Origin: Natranaeroarchaeum sp042663585
GTDB taxonomy: Archaea > Halobacteriota > Halobacteria > Halobacteriales > Natronoarchaeaceae
Assembly (NCBI RefSeq): GCF_042663585.1
Contig: NZ_JBHTAN010000006.1
Location: forward strand, 2,852,001-2,916,000
Direction of reading: 5' to 3'
Length of the DNA stretch: 64,000 bases
This document shows, piece after piece, positions 47,086 through 55,385 of this stretch; the first letter of the stretch is position 1; each line of letters starts with the position of its first letter. The notes beneath the pieces were generated by a model. That model worked only from the letters and a program-made list of their open reading frames with translations, searched no databases and was not told the origin of the DNA. The translations under genes and the position numbers were made by a program.

Positions 47086-47845
47086 GACCGACCACCTGCC
47101 CGTCGTGCAAACTGAAGACGTGATCAGCGACGGCCAGGGTCGCGGCATCGTGTGAGGCAAGCAGAACCGCTCGGTCCCGCCCGAGCGCCGTCAGCAGTTC
47201 CAGTACGGCCGCTCCCGTTTCGGTGTCGAGTTCGCCGGTCGGTTCGTCGGCGACGATCACGTCCGGATCGGTCGAGAGCGCCCGTGCGATAGCGACGCGC
47301 TGGCGCTCGCCGCCGCTTAGTTCGCCCGGAAGGTGGGTGGTCCGGTCACCGAGTCCGACAGCCTCGAGTAACTCGGTCGCCCGCTCGCGTCGCTTCGTGC
47401 GCCCGACGCCTGCGCCGACGAGCGGGAGGGCGACGTTCGCCCGGGCCGACAGCGAGGGCAGCAGGTGAAAGCCCTGAAAGACGATTCCGACGTGTCGCCG
47501 CCGGACCCGTGTGCGTCTGCGACTGCTCAGTTCGGTGAGGTCGATCCCCAGCAGGGAAACCTCGCCGGTGGTCGGCACGAGGAGGCCCGAGACGGCGTGC
47601 AAGAGAGTGGATTTCCCGCTGCCACTGGGGCCTTTCAGGCCGAGGATCGTTCCGGACTGAACCTCTAACGAGACGTCCCGAAGCGCCAGCAGCGAGCGGT
47701 CGGGCCCGGAACGAAACCGGCCGCTCCCGAGCCTGTACTCGTGGCTCACCTCGTCGAGACGAACCGCAGCCCCCCGACTCGTTTCGGCGTTCCCCTCGGC
47801 GTCTGACGGGCGTGATGCCCGCGGCGAGCGATCAGTGAATCCCAC
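47075..47845 (-). CDS. LolD/MacB-type ABC ATPase
   Basis: A 256-residue ATPase: Walker A GPSGSGKST (72-80), Q-loop FQGF, signature LSGGERQRV, Walker B VIVADEPTGELD and H-loop ASHDAAT. It has a 30-residue low-complexity N-terminal extension. It overlaps the permease by 11 bases, so this is a three-gene operon; such systems export lipids, peptides or act in mechanotransmission. Confidence 0.92.
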   Translation of the reverse strand: MGFTDRSPRASRPSDAEGNAETSRGAAVRLDEVSHEYRLGSGRFRSGPDRSLLALRDVSLEVQSGTILGLKGPSGSGKSTLLHAVSGLLVPTTGEVSLLGIDLTELSSRRRTRVRRRHVGIVFQGFHLLPSLSARANVALPLVGAGVGRTKRRERATELLEAVGLGDRTTHLPGELSGGERQRVAIARALSTDPDVIVADEPTGELDTETGAAVLELLTALGRDRAVLLASHDAATLAVADHVFSLHDGQVVGRER

Positions 47846-48220
47846 GCAGTCGGTGAGACAGGCTGTCTACCCATTGTTTCTCTGGGCTTACTTCCGGTGG
47901 GCCGTAGATAATCCCTCTTTTCGGACCACTGACGCGATGGTCCACGCAGCGGGTTTATGATCTCCCTCGCTTGCTTCGATGCCGGGGTAGCTATCGGTCG
48001 ACTACTGCTCAACATCGGCTGACACCGCCCGTAGCGGTCGTTCTCTCGGATATCAGTCCGTGGTTGATCATGAGTAACGACCCTGTTCCGGTCGCTCTTT
48101 CGGCCGTTCGTCAGTCCAGTCGATCGGGAGTCGACGCTCGGCGCGCTCGCTATCCGTGTCTCTCGTCGAGATACGAAGCGCTGTCGGCGCGTCAGGGGGC
48201 TTTCGAGGGTGTCGATAGCG
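47846..48220. other. Gap with no convincing gene
   Basis: 375 bases between the ABC operon and trkH. Small frames exist on both strands (for instance a 21-codon ATG frame near 47960 and a readthrough frame after the trkH stop) but none has family resemblance. It must hold the promoter of the leftward ABC operon. Confidence 0.5.
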
Positions 48221-49756
48221 CTACGAGCGGTCCCAGCCGCTGACGAACAGCGCGAGCACCGGCACGATCTCCAGACGCCCGACCCACATCAGGAAGATCA
48301 TCAGCAGTTTCGAGGCGTTCGAGAACCGGAGATAGCTACCGAACGGCCCGAGCGAGCCAAAGCCCGGGCCGATGTTGCCGATCGTCGCCAGCGAGGCGCT
48401 GAACGCTTCGAGGACGGTTAGCTGGTAGCCGATCCGTGCCGAGTCCAGCGAGAGGAACACCGCCGAGACGGCAAACAGCATGAGATAGAGCAGCGTGAAC
48501 GCGACGATGCCGCGGACCGCGTCCTCGCTGACGACGTTTCCGGCCAGTCGGACCGGCCGGACGGCGTCGGGGTGGGCCGTAAGGAACAGTTCGCGACGAA
48601 CCGTCTTGATCACGACGAGCCACCTGATTACCTTGATCCCCCCGCCGGTCGATCCGGCGGAGCCGCCGATGAACATCGCAAACAGGAGCACCATCTGTCC
48701 GTGTGCGTCCCACTGTGCGAAGTCACTCGTCGCGAAGCCAGTCGAGTTCATCAGCGAGCCGACCTGGAAGGCGGCCTGCCGAAGCGTGTTCTCCGTGAAC
48801 CCCTCGGTTGCGCCGCCGAGTTCGAGGACCGGTGCTGCACCGCGGGCTAGCACGAACGCCAGGACCGCGATCAGGACAGCGATCGCACCGGTGTACGTTC
48901 GGAACTCGGGGTTTTTCGTCAGTTCGCTAGCCTCTCCACGGAGCACGTGCCAGAACAGCGCGAAGTTCACCCCGGCGATCACCATGAACGGGATGATCAC
49001 CCACTGGACGGCTGCCGAGAACGCCGCGATACTATCAGCCTGTGGAGAGAACCCGCCGGTCGGCATCGTCGAGAAGCCGTGTGCGACGGCGTTGTAGAAA
49101 TCCATATTCGGTGCCATCCCCGTCAGACTGAGTCCGTACAGCAGGACGACGAGCAGGACGGTAAAGCCGAAGTAGACCAACCAGAGCGCTCGTGCAGTCT
49201 CCGCGATTTTCGGCGTCAGTTTCTGCAGGGTCGGGCCGGGCGCTTCCGACTGCATCAGTTGTGCGCCGTTGACCGCTACTTCGGGCAGGATGGCGATCAT
49301 CAGGACGATGATCCCCATCCCGCCCAGCCACTGTGTTAGCTGTCGCCACATCAGGAGTGCGTGAGAATGCTGATCGAGGCTGATCTCACCCATCACCGTT
49401 GCACCGGTCGTCGTGAAGCCGCTCGTCGACTCGAACAGCGCGTGGATCGGATGCGCAAGCGTCGATCCCGTTCCGTAGCCCGCAAGCAGGTAGGGTATCG
49501 TCCCGATCAGTGCCGCCGCCCCCCACGAGACCGCGACGAGCAACAATGCCTCCTCCGGTCCGATATCGGGATCCGGATCGAGGCGTTCGAGCGCCCAGCC
49601 GACGCTCACAGCGATGGCAATCGAGGCCAGGAACACCCAGACGTCCTCCCAGTAGACGACGGCGACGGTTAGCGGGACAAGCATCGTCAACGCGAGATAC
49701 TGCACGACCGTTCCGACGAGCGAGAGGCCTGCCCGCCAGTCGATCTGCCACTTCAT
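48221..49756 (-). CDS. trkH: TrkH-family K+ uptake channel
   Basis: A 511-residue K+ channel with about 10 transmembrane helices and four M-P-M motifs of the TrkH type. Filter regions are STSGFTTTGATVMGEI, TMPTGGFSPQ, NSTGFATSDFAQW and GNIGPGFGSLG. It functions with TrkA (next gene, divergent, 138 bases away). The ATG at 49756 (MKWQIDWRAGLSL) matches the second TrkH's start MRIRVDWRESLNL. Confidence 0.94.
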   Translation of the reverse strand: MKWQIDWRAGLSLVGTVVQYLALTMLVPLTVAVVYWEDVWVFLASIAIAVSVGWALERLDPDPDIGPEEALLLVAVSWGAAALIGTIPYLLAGYGTGSTLAHPIHALFESTSGFTTTGATVMGEISLDQHSHALLMWRQLTQWLGGMGIIVLMIAILPEVAVNGAQLMQSEAPGPTLQKLTPKIAETARALWLVYFGFTVLLVVLLYGLSLTGMAPNMDFYNAVAHGFSTMPTGGFSPQADSIAAFSAAVQWVIIPFMVIAGVNFALFWHVLRGEASELTKNPEFRTYTGAIAVLIAVLAFVLARGAAPVLELGGATEGFTENTLRQAAFQVGSLMNSTGFATSDFAQWDAHGQMVLLFAMFIGGSAGSTGGGIKVIRWLVVIKTVRRELFLTAHPDAVRPVRLAGNVVSEDAVRGIVAFTLLYLMLFAVSAVFLSLDSARIGYQLTVLEAFSASLATIGNIGPGFGSLGPFGSYLRFSNASKLLMIFLMWVGRLEIVPVLALFVSGWDRS

Positions 49757-49893
49757 CTGTTGTCCCCCGATACGTGCATGCTCGGTTGCACCCTCTCGTA
49801 GCACAATAAATCATCGGAACGAATACGCACTGCTCCGTAAGGCACATATCACCGCCTGCTCAACTCCCGTAGCATGAACGGGGCTGAGTACTC

Positions 49894-51228
49894 GTGCGCG
49901 TGATAATCGTCGGTGCCGGGGAGGTCGGCCAGTCGATCGCCCAGAACCTCTCCGAGACTCACGATGTCGTCGTTATCGAACGCGACGAGGGACTCGTCGA
50001 CGACCTTACCTACGAGATCGACGCGCTGGTGATCCAGGGTGACGGGACTGATCTCTCGACGCTCCAGGAGGCCGGGATCGAGGACGCCGACCTGCTGATC
50101 GCTTCGACGGACAACGACGAGGCGAACATCGTCGCCTGCGGTGTCGCAAAGACGACGGGCGACGTGTTCACGATCGCCCGCGTCAAGCGCAACAACCTCC
50201 TGAAGACGTGGCAGGGGACCGAGAGCGCGTTCGGCGTCGACTTCATGGCGAGCTCGAACCTGCTCACCGCCGAGGCCATCTTCCGTCTGTCGGGCTTTCC
50301 CGGTGCACACGACGTCGACTCCTTTATCGGTGGCCTCGTCAGGATGGCCGAGTTCGAGGTCGGGGCCGAAAGCCCCGTCGCCAACCAGACGGTTCAGGAG
50401 GCCGACCGCTACGACTCGCTCACCTTTGCAGCCCTCTTCCGTGACGACGAACTGATCCTGCCCCGCGGTGACACCGTCATCGGGCCGGGCGATCGGGTGG
50501 TCGTCATCGGGAGTGCCGACTCCGTGTCGGACTTCGCTACGGATACCATCCGGTCCGGCGGCGACGACATTGAGGAAGTCGTGATCGTCGGCGGCAGCGA
50601 GATCGGCTTTCAGACGGCTCGGCTGTTCGAGGAGCACGGCTATCGCCCTCAGCTGATCGAACAGGATCACGACCGTGCCCGAGAGATCGCAGAACAGCTC
50701 CCGAACACGTCGGTCTGGGAGCACGACGCAACCGATATTGACTTCCTCGAACGCGAGCACGTCGACGAGGCCGACATGATCGTCGCGGCGCTGAAACACG
50801 ACGACCGGAACCTGCTTGTGTCGATGCTCGCCAAGAAGATCGGCGTCGACCGGACGATCTCGGTGATCGAGAACACCGAGTACGCCGAACTGTTCGAGAC
50901 CGTCGGTATCGATGTCGCAATCAGCCCACGCGAGGAGATCGCCGAAGAGATCGTTCGGTTCACCCGCGACGAACAGATGGAGAAGATCGCGATGCTTGAA
51001 CACGATCGGGCCGAGGTGCTCGAACTCGAGATCAGTCAGGAGAGCCCGATCGTAGGCCAGCGCATTGTGGATGCGACCGACTTACTCCCGGATTGCGTCG
51101 TGATCGGCGCGATTTCGCGTCAGGGAACACTGGTGATCCCCCGCGGCGATACGGTGATCGAGGCCGGTGATCACGTTGTCCTGTTCACTGAAACGGAGAT
51201 GATCGACGACATCACGAGTGCGATCTGA
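49894..51228 (+). CDS. trkA: TrkA two-RCK K+ uptake regulator
   Basis: A 444-residue peripheral protein with two RCK_N/RCK_C units: RCK1 MRVIIVGAGEVGQSI (GxGxxG, residues 7-12) with RCK_C to about 215, RCK2 VVIVGGSEIGFQTARL (degenerate GGSEIG, about 230) with RCK_C to the end. Binding of NAD(H)/ATP controls TrkH opening. The start is GTG. It is divergent from trkH, an obvious functional pair. Confidence 0.95.
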   Translation: MRVIIVGAGEVGQSIAQNLSETHDVVVIERDEGLVDDLTYEIDALVIQGDGTDLSTLQEAGIEDADLLIASTDNDEANIVACGVAKTTGDVFTIARVKRNNLLKTWQGTESAFGVDFMASSNLLTAEAIFRLSGFPGAHDVDSFIGGLVRMAEFEVGAESPVANQTVQEADRYDSLTFAALFRDDELILPRGDTVIGPGDRVVVIGSADSVSDFATDTIRSGGDDIEEVVIVGGSEIGFQTARLFEEHGYRPQLIEQDHDRAREIAEQLPNTSVWEHDATDIDFLEREHVDEADMIVAALKHDDRNLLVSMLAKKIGVDRTISVIENTEYAELFETVGIDVAISPREEIAEEIVRFTRDEQMEKIAMLEHDRAEVLELEISQESPIVGQRIVDATDLLPDCVVIGAISRQGTLVIPRGDTVIEAGDHVVLFTETEMIDDITSAI

Positions 51229-51296
51229 TTCCGGCCGGGCCGCCGATTAGCAGTTTTACCTACTCTGCTGAACTCCTCTCCATCTGATAGACACTA

Positions 51297-51330
51297 CGTC
51301 CTGAATACAGAGCATACGCTCAGCACGATG
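51297..51330 (+). repeat. Left half of a degenerate inverted repeat
   Basis: CGTCCTGAATACAGAGC is followed by a second conserved patch TCAGCACGAT. It aligns with the reverse complement of 53557-53590 (CGTGCCTGAATACAGCGC, TCACACGAT), including an 11-base exact match CCTGAATACAG. These bracket the AT-rich segment. Ends of a decayed transposable element are possible. Confidence 0.45.
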
Positions 51331-51380
51331 ATTTCGTTTGTTTTACTTCGAAACGCGTGAACCATTCGCTCAATTGACCG

Positions 51381-51779
51381 TCAAATATAATTGATGACAA
51401 GTCCCCAGGTCTCTGGTAATGTTATACCGAGGAGGGTGCCTCCGATTCCCAACGCGATGAGACTCAGCATAACCGATGGGGCCGACTCGTCTTTGATTCC
51501 GACGAACAAATGGTATAAGAGCAATGACCCGGCGCCTTGAACGGAGAAAATTCCAACAATTGTGCTGGTGATTAGGAATACGGGATCCGCTTCGAGTGAA
51601 AATGTCGGATACGGAGCCCCCATTTTCATAATTGTTGTCATGATAACTCCTGTAATAACGTATAGAACGAGAACTCCGCCGAACAGAATCGCTCCTTCGG
51701 CCCCGATCTCTGCTGATAGTTGCAGAACCTCCGCTATTAGAGTGGTACTCTCGTCTGTTCTCAGTTGGATGGGGAACAT
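51381..51779 (-). CDS. Unidentified four-helix membrane protein
   Basis: A 132-residue hydrophobic protein with about four transmembrane segments (about 30-52, 62-84, 88-110 and 112-130). Codon use is AT-richer than the genes on either side, and the protein is not acidic, suggesting recent acquisition. No family recognised; no DNA-transposition motif. Confidence 0.6.
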   Translation of the reverse strand: MFPIQLRTDESTTLIAEVLQLSAEIGAEGAILFGGVLVLYVITGVIMTTIMKMGAPYPTFSLEADPVFLITSTIVGIFSVQGAGSLLLYHLFVGIKDESAPSVMLSLIALGIGGTLLGITLPETWGLVINYI

Positions 51780-51987
51780 GTGAATATCAACACACGGTTG
51801 TGATGCCTGGTGGGTCTACCATATCGTCCAGTGTATAGAAGAAATACTCAGGGCAGAGGTATATATCACACGGTGTAGTGGATGATAATATACTAAAATA
51901 TACTTTCACTATTGGGTGAAACGGAAAATCATTACCATCAAATTAATCTATACGGAGTAATAACCTCTTCCAAGGCCAGAATAAGCA

Positions 51988-53385
51988 ATGAGTGATGGGG
52001 AACTGAAACGAGATCTAGGACTCTATTCAGCAGTGACGCTGAGTATGGGTGCAATGATCGGTGGCGGCATCTTTGTTCTCCCTGCAGTTGGATACAAGAA
52101 GGCAGGACCAGCAATCATCGTTGCCTACCTGCTAGCGGGGTTAATCGTCCTCCCGAACGCGCTTTCAAAGGCGGAAATGGCGACAGCAATGTCGGAAGAT
52201 GGTGGCACCTATATTTACATTGACCGGGCGATGGGTCCGCTGTTTGGCACGATTGCAGGTATCGGTGTCTGGTTTTCACTTGTATTCAAAAGTGCGTTTG
52301 CGCTCGTCGGCCTCGGTGCATACTTATTATTGCTCGTGAGTATTCCGGCTAGCCTCGTGAAAGTTGTCGCACTTGGGCTCGGGGCCGTTGTCATCCTACT
52401 CAATATCGTCGGGACTGAAAAAAGCGGCCAGGTACAGGGTGTTCTGGTAACGTTCGTCGTACTCGTGCTTGGCGCCTACGTCGTCGGTGGGGTCGAACCC
52501 TTAGAGTCAGTATCATACACGCCGTTTGTCACCCACGGAATCGGTGGGATTGCCACCGCCACTGCGTTCGTCTTCGTTTCGTATGCTGGGATCGGAGAAG
52601 TAGCCTCTGTTGCCGAGGAGATCACTGAACCAGGCCGTAACATTCCACGTGCAATGCTTATCTCTATTGGAGTGATGATGGTGATTTATACTGCTGTCGT
52701 GGGCGTCATCGTCGGTGTTGTGCCGGCTGAGACCCTCATCCACGGCGGCCCGGATGGTGGCACCTCGCTCACTCCGATGGCCGATAGTGCCGAGAGGGTG
52801 TTCGGTGGTGTGGGTGTCACGGTGGTCGCTATTACCGCTGTGCTTGCACTTACTAGCATGGCAAATGCGGGTGTTCTCGGAACCTCACGGTTCCTCCTTG
52901 CAATGAGTCGTGACTCGCTCTTGCCTGATCAGGTTGGCCGGATCAACAGCCGGTTTTTGACGCCGGTAAACGCTGTTCTCGTGACTGGTGGGGTGTTGCT
53001 TGCGCTCATCGCGTTCGTTCCAGTTGTCAATCTTGCAAAGTTGGCCAGTGCCTTTCTCATTCTTGTTTTCTCCTTGGAAAACGTCTCTGTGATCGTCTTT
53101 CGGGAGGCCGGCGTCGATTTCTATAACCCGGAATTTCGGTCTCCCGGATACCCCGTACTGCAGATTCTCGGCGTGGTCGGTGGTGTTATATTGATCATTC
53201 AGATGGGACTACTCTCGATCATTGGTGCCATTGGAATCGTTGTCGGAAGTGTCGTCTGGTACCTTGCCTATGCACGCTCACGTACTGACCGTACCGGGGC
53301 ACTAGCAACGTACTTCGATCGTGAGCCGGATTTGTCGGACCCACTGGATGAGGTTACCACCAGTTCAAAACAAGACGAGGACTGA
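51988..53385 (+). CDS. APC-superfamily amino acid permease
   Basis: A 465-residue transporter with about 12 transmembrane segments. The opening LGLYSAVTLSMGAMIGGGIFVLPAVGYKKAGPA carries the conserved GXGIF unwound substrate motif (AMIGGGIFVLP). It resembles the two larger APC permeases at 55-61 kb but lacks their Usp tails and differs in base composition (AT-richer, TTA/ATT codons common), so it is probably a laterally acquired relative. About 200 bases of AT-rich sequence precede it. Confidence 0.92.
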   Translation: MSDGELKRDLGLYSAVTLSMGAMIGGGIFVLPAVGYKKAGPAIIVAYLLAGLIVLPNALSKAEMATAMSEDGGTYIYIDRAMGPLFGTIAGIGVWFSLVFKSAFALVGLGAYLLLLVSIPASLVKVVALGLGAVVILLNIVGTEKSGQVQGVLVTFVVLVLGAYVVGGVEPLESVSYTPFVTHGIGGIATATAFVFVSYAGIGEVASVAEEITEPGRNIPRAMLISIGVMMVIYTAVVGVIVGVVPAETLIHGGPDGGTSLTPMADSAERVFGGVGVTVVAITAVLALTSMANAGVLGTSRFLLAMSRDSLLPDQVGRINSRFLTPVNAVLVTGGVLLALIAFVPVVNLAKLASAFLILVFSLENVSVIVFREAGVDFYNPEFRSPGYPVLQILGVVGGVILIIQMGLLSIIGAIGIVVGSVVWYLAYARSRTDRTGALATYFDREPDLSDPLDEVTTSSKQDED

Positions 53386-53556
53386 GAACCTCCAACGAGC
53401 GGGCTGTTCTGTACTCTCGTGTTCGAAGTCTCGTCAGACCGTGATCCTCTGTCTCTCGCACGGCGTTCTTGATAGGTGACGGATTATGCAACGGAACCAC
53501 TGGTACGTGAGTTCCCTGTACTGAACAATTACTGATCGGCGTCAACCACGCTCTGG

Positions 53557-53590
53557 ATCGTGTGACATGCGGGCGCTGTATTCAGGCACG
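53557..53590 (-). repeat. Right half of a degenerate inverted repeat
   Basis: Reverse complement of the 51297 element. The minus strand also reads VPEYSARMSHDPERG then a stop (53542-53589), a protein-like end without a start codon. It may be a relic of a transposase or other gene; I cannot place it. Confidence 0.4.
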
Positions 53591-53631
53591 GTCGCCGAGA
53601 ACTGTCTCTGATACAACTACGACAAGGCCTC

Positions 53632-55287
53632 TTACCCGTACTGTTCGATAAAGTAGTTCGTTCCTTGGTCCGTCCCGGCAACCACGATTTCGTCGTCGGG
53701 GATGAACTCGGTATCCGCGTCGAGATCGGTCAGCACCTCGCCGTCGCGCTCGATGGCGACGACCGTACAGCCGGTTCGTTCCCGAACGTCGGCGCTTTGC
53801 AACGACTTTCCGGATAGCTTCGGCGCCGTCGTCCGTACCAGTTCGACGCTCGAACCGACGTTGAGCACCTCTTCGTCGTCGACGACTCGCGTGGCGATCG
53901 AGCGCCCGCTGACGGTCGCCAGCGAGAGGACGTGATCTGCCCCAGCACGGTAGGTCTTCTGTACTGCCCGTTGCTGTTGGGCGCGGGCGACGATTTCGAT
54001 CGAATCGTTCAGATCTCGGATCACCAGCGTCGTGAACTCGGTCGTCGTATCGTCCGGCAGGGCAAGCACGACCGAATTCGCCCGCTCGATCCCTGCTTCC
54101 CGCAGTATCTCGGGGTCCGTCGCGTCGCCAACGATGTCGACGCCATCCTTTTCCGTCTCGTCGACGGTGACGTATGGCACTCCCGCCTCCTCCAGAGCGG
54201 TGGCAACGGTCTGGCCCACTTCACCGTAGCCGATGATGATCGTCTCGCCCCGACGGAGACCGCGAACGGTGCCCACCGTCTCCCGGCGGAGCCGATCTAG
54301 CTGGGATTCGGTTCCAGTTACGAGCAGTGTCGTCCCCCGCTCCATCGGCGTGTCGAGCGACGGCGGTGTCTCGAAGTCGCCTCTGAGCCACGTCCCGATG
54401 ACGTTGACGCCGTATCGCTCCCTGAGGCCGCTCTCACCGAGCGTCTGTCCAGCCAGATCGCTTCCCTCGTGTACCGGCAGTTCGGCGATCTCTATATCCT
54501 CCCCGAGTCGTAATGAGTCGCCGAGATCAGTGCTGACCGTCGTTGTCAGTTTTCTGGCAAGCCCCTCCCCGAGCGCTGCCCGGGGTGTGAGGACGTCACC
54601 TGCCCCAGCCAGCCGGTGGTATTTCGCCAGGGTCGAGTCTTCGACGACGCTGATCGTCTCTACGTCCGGGTTAGCCTCCTTCGCCGCGAGGACGATACTC
54701 GCGTCGATCCGGTCGGCCCCGTCCGCGACGAGTGCCCGGGCATCAGCGATGTCGACCGCCTGGAGGTCCTCGATCGACTCCGGGTCGCCCTGGATCGCCG
54801 TGTGGCCGTTCTCCCGGTACTCGACCGCACGCTCGCGGTTCGGCTCCACGACGACGTACTCGATCCCTTTCGACTCCAGTTCCTCGATCAGCGACTCCGC
54901 CCGGGTGGTGTCCGAGCAGATAATCACGTGATCGTGCATTGCCTCTTCGAGTTCCGTTGGTGCGGACGGCGAGAGCGCGTCCTGGAACAGCGGGACGAAC
55001 ACAGCCGGTAGCGCCAGAAAGAACAGCGCCACACCGGTGAGGTCGAGTACCATGATCAGCAGGTTCAGTTCGGCGCTCTGCCAGGGCGAGTCAGAGCCGT
55101 ACCCGGTGGCAGTGAACGTCTCGACGACCACCTGCATCGAATGAAGGAGCGAAAGATCGGTACCGGCCGGCGGGTATGGCCCTGGCTCGAAGGTTTTCAT
55201 TGCCACATCGTAGGCGACCGAGAAGACGATGATAAGACTCGCAATAGAGAGGAGATAGTACGCTGCACGACGTCTGACGCGACTCAT
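53632..55287 (-). CDS. Two-helix K+ channel with two RCK domains, first RCK degenerate
   Basis: A 551-residue protein. Two transmembrane segments (about 10-30 and 76-102) bracket a pore loop with filter TATGYG (59-64), close to the K+ channel TVGYG. RCK1 (about 118-320) starts VIICSDTTRAESLIEEL where GxGxxG is missing, so nucleotide binding is lost; RCK2 (about 345-551) keeps GYGEVGQTVATALEEAG. It is a KtrB/MthK-like potassium channel controlled by cytoplasmic ligand. Confidence 0.9.
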   Translation of the reverse strand: MSRVRRRAAYYLLSIASLIIVFSVAYDVAMKTFEPGPYPPAGTDLSLLHSMQVVVETFTATGYGSDSPWQSAELNLLIMVLDLTGVALFFLALPAVFVPLFQDALSPSAPTELEEAMHDHVIICSDTTRAESLIEELESKGIEYVVVEPNRERAVEYRENGHTAIQGDPESIEDLQAVDIADARALVADGADRIDASIVLAAKEANPDVETISVVEDSTLAKYHRLAGAGDVLTPRAALGEGLARKLTTTVSTDLGDSLRLGEDIEIAELPVHEGSDLAGQTLGESGLRERYGVNVIGTWLRGDFETPPSLDTPMERGTTLLVTGTESQLDRLRRETVGTVRGLRRGETIIIGYGEVGQTVATALEEAGVPYVTVDETEKDGVDIVGDATDPEILREAGIERANSVVLALPDDTTTEFTTLVIRDLNDSIEIVARAQQQRAVQKTYRAGADHVLSLATVSGRSIATRVVDDEEVLNVGSSVELVRTTAPKLSGKSLQSADVRERTGCTVVAIERDGEVLTDLDADTEFIPDDEIVVAGTDQGTNYFIEQYG

Positions 55288-55385
55288 ACAAAGCCTCGCG
55301 CTTAACCCATCAAAAGAGTGTCGCTCACGGCGTCGGTGCGGTGATCGTCCGACGCGGCCCGCAGGTTATCGGGCCGTCGAGGACC

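Noticed and set aside
48080..48220. Readthrough frame after the trkH stop (ends DERPKERPEQGRYS)
   Set aside because: The other TrkH ends at the same conserved position (WRS/WDRS), and there is no start codon, so I treat it as chance open frame.
47971..48243. Plus-strand 90-residue ORF before trkH
   Set aside because: Arg/Ser-rich, overlaps the trkH 3' end antisense, no recognisable family.
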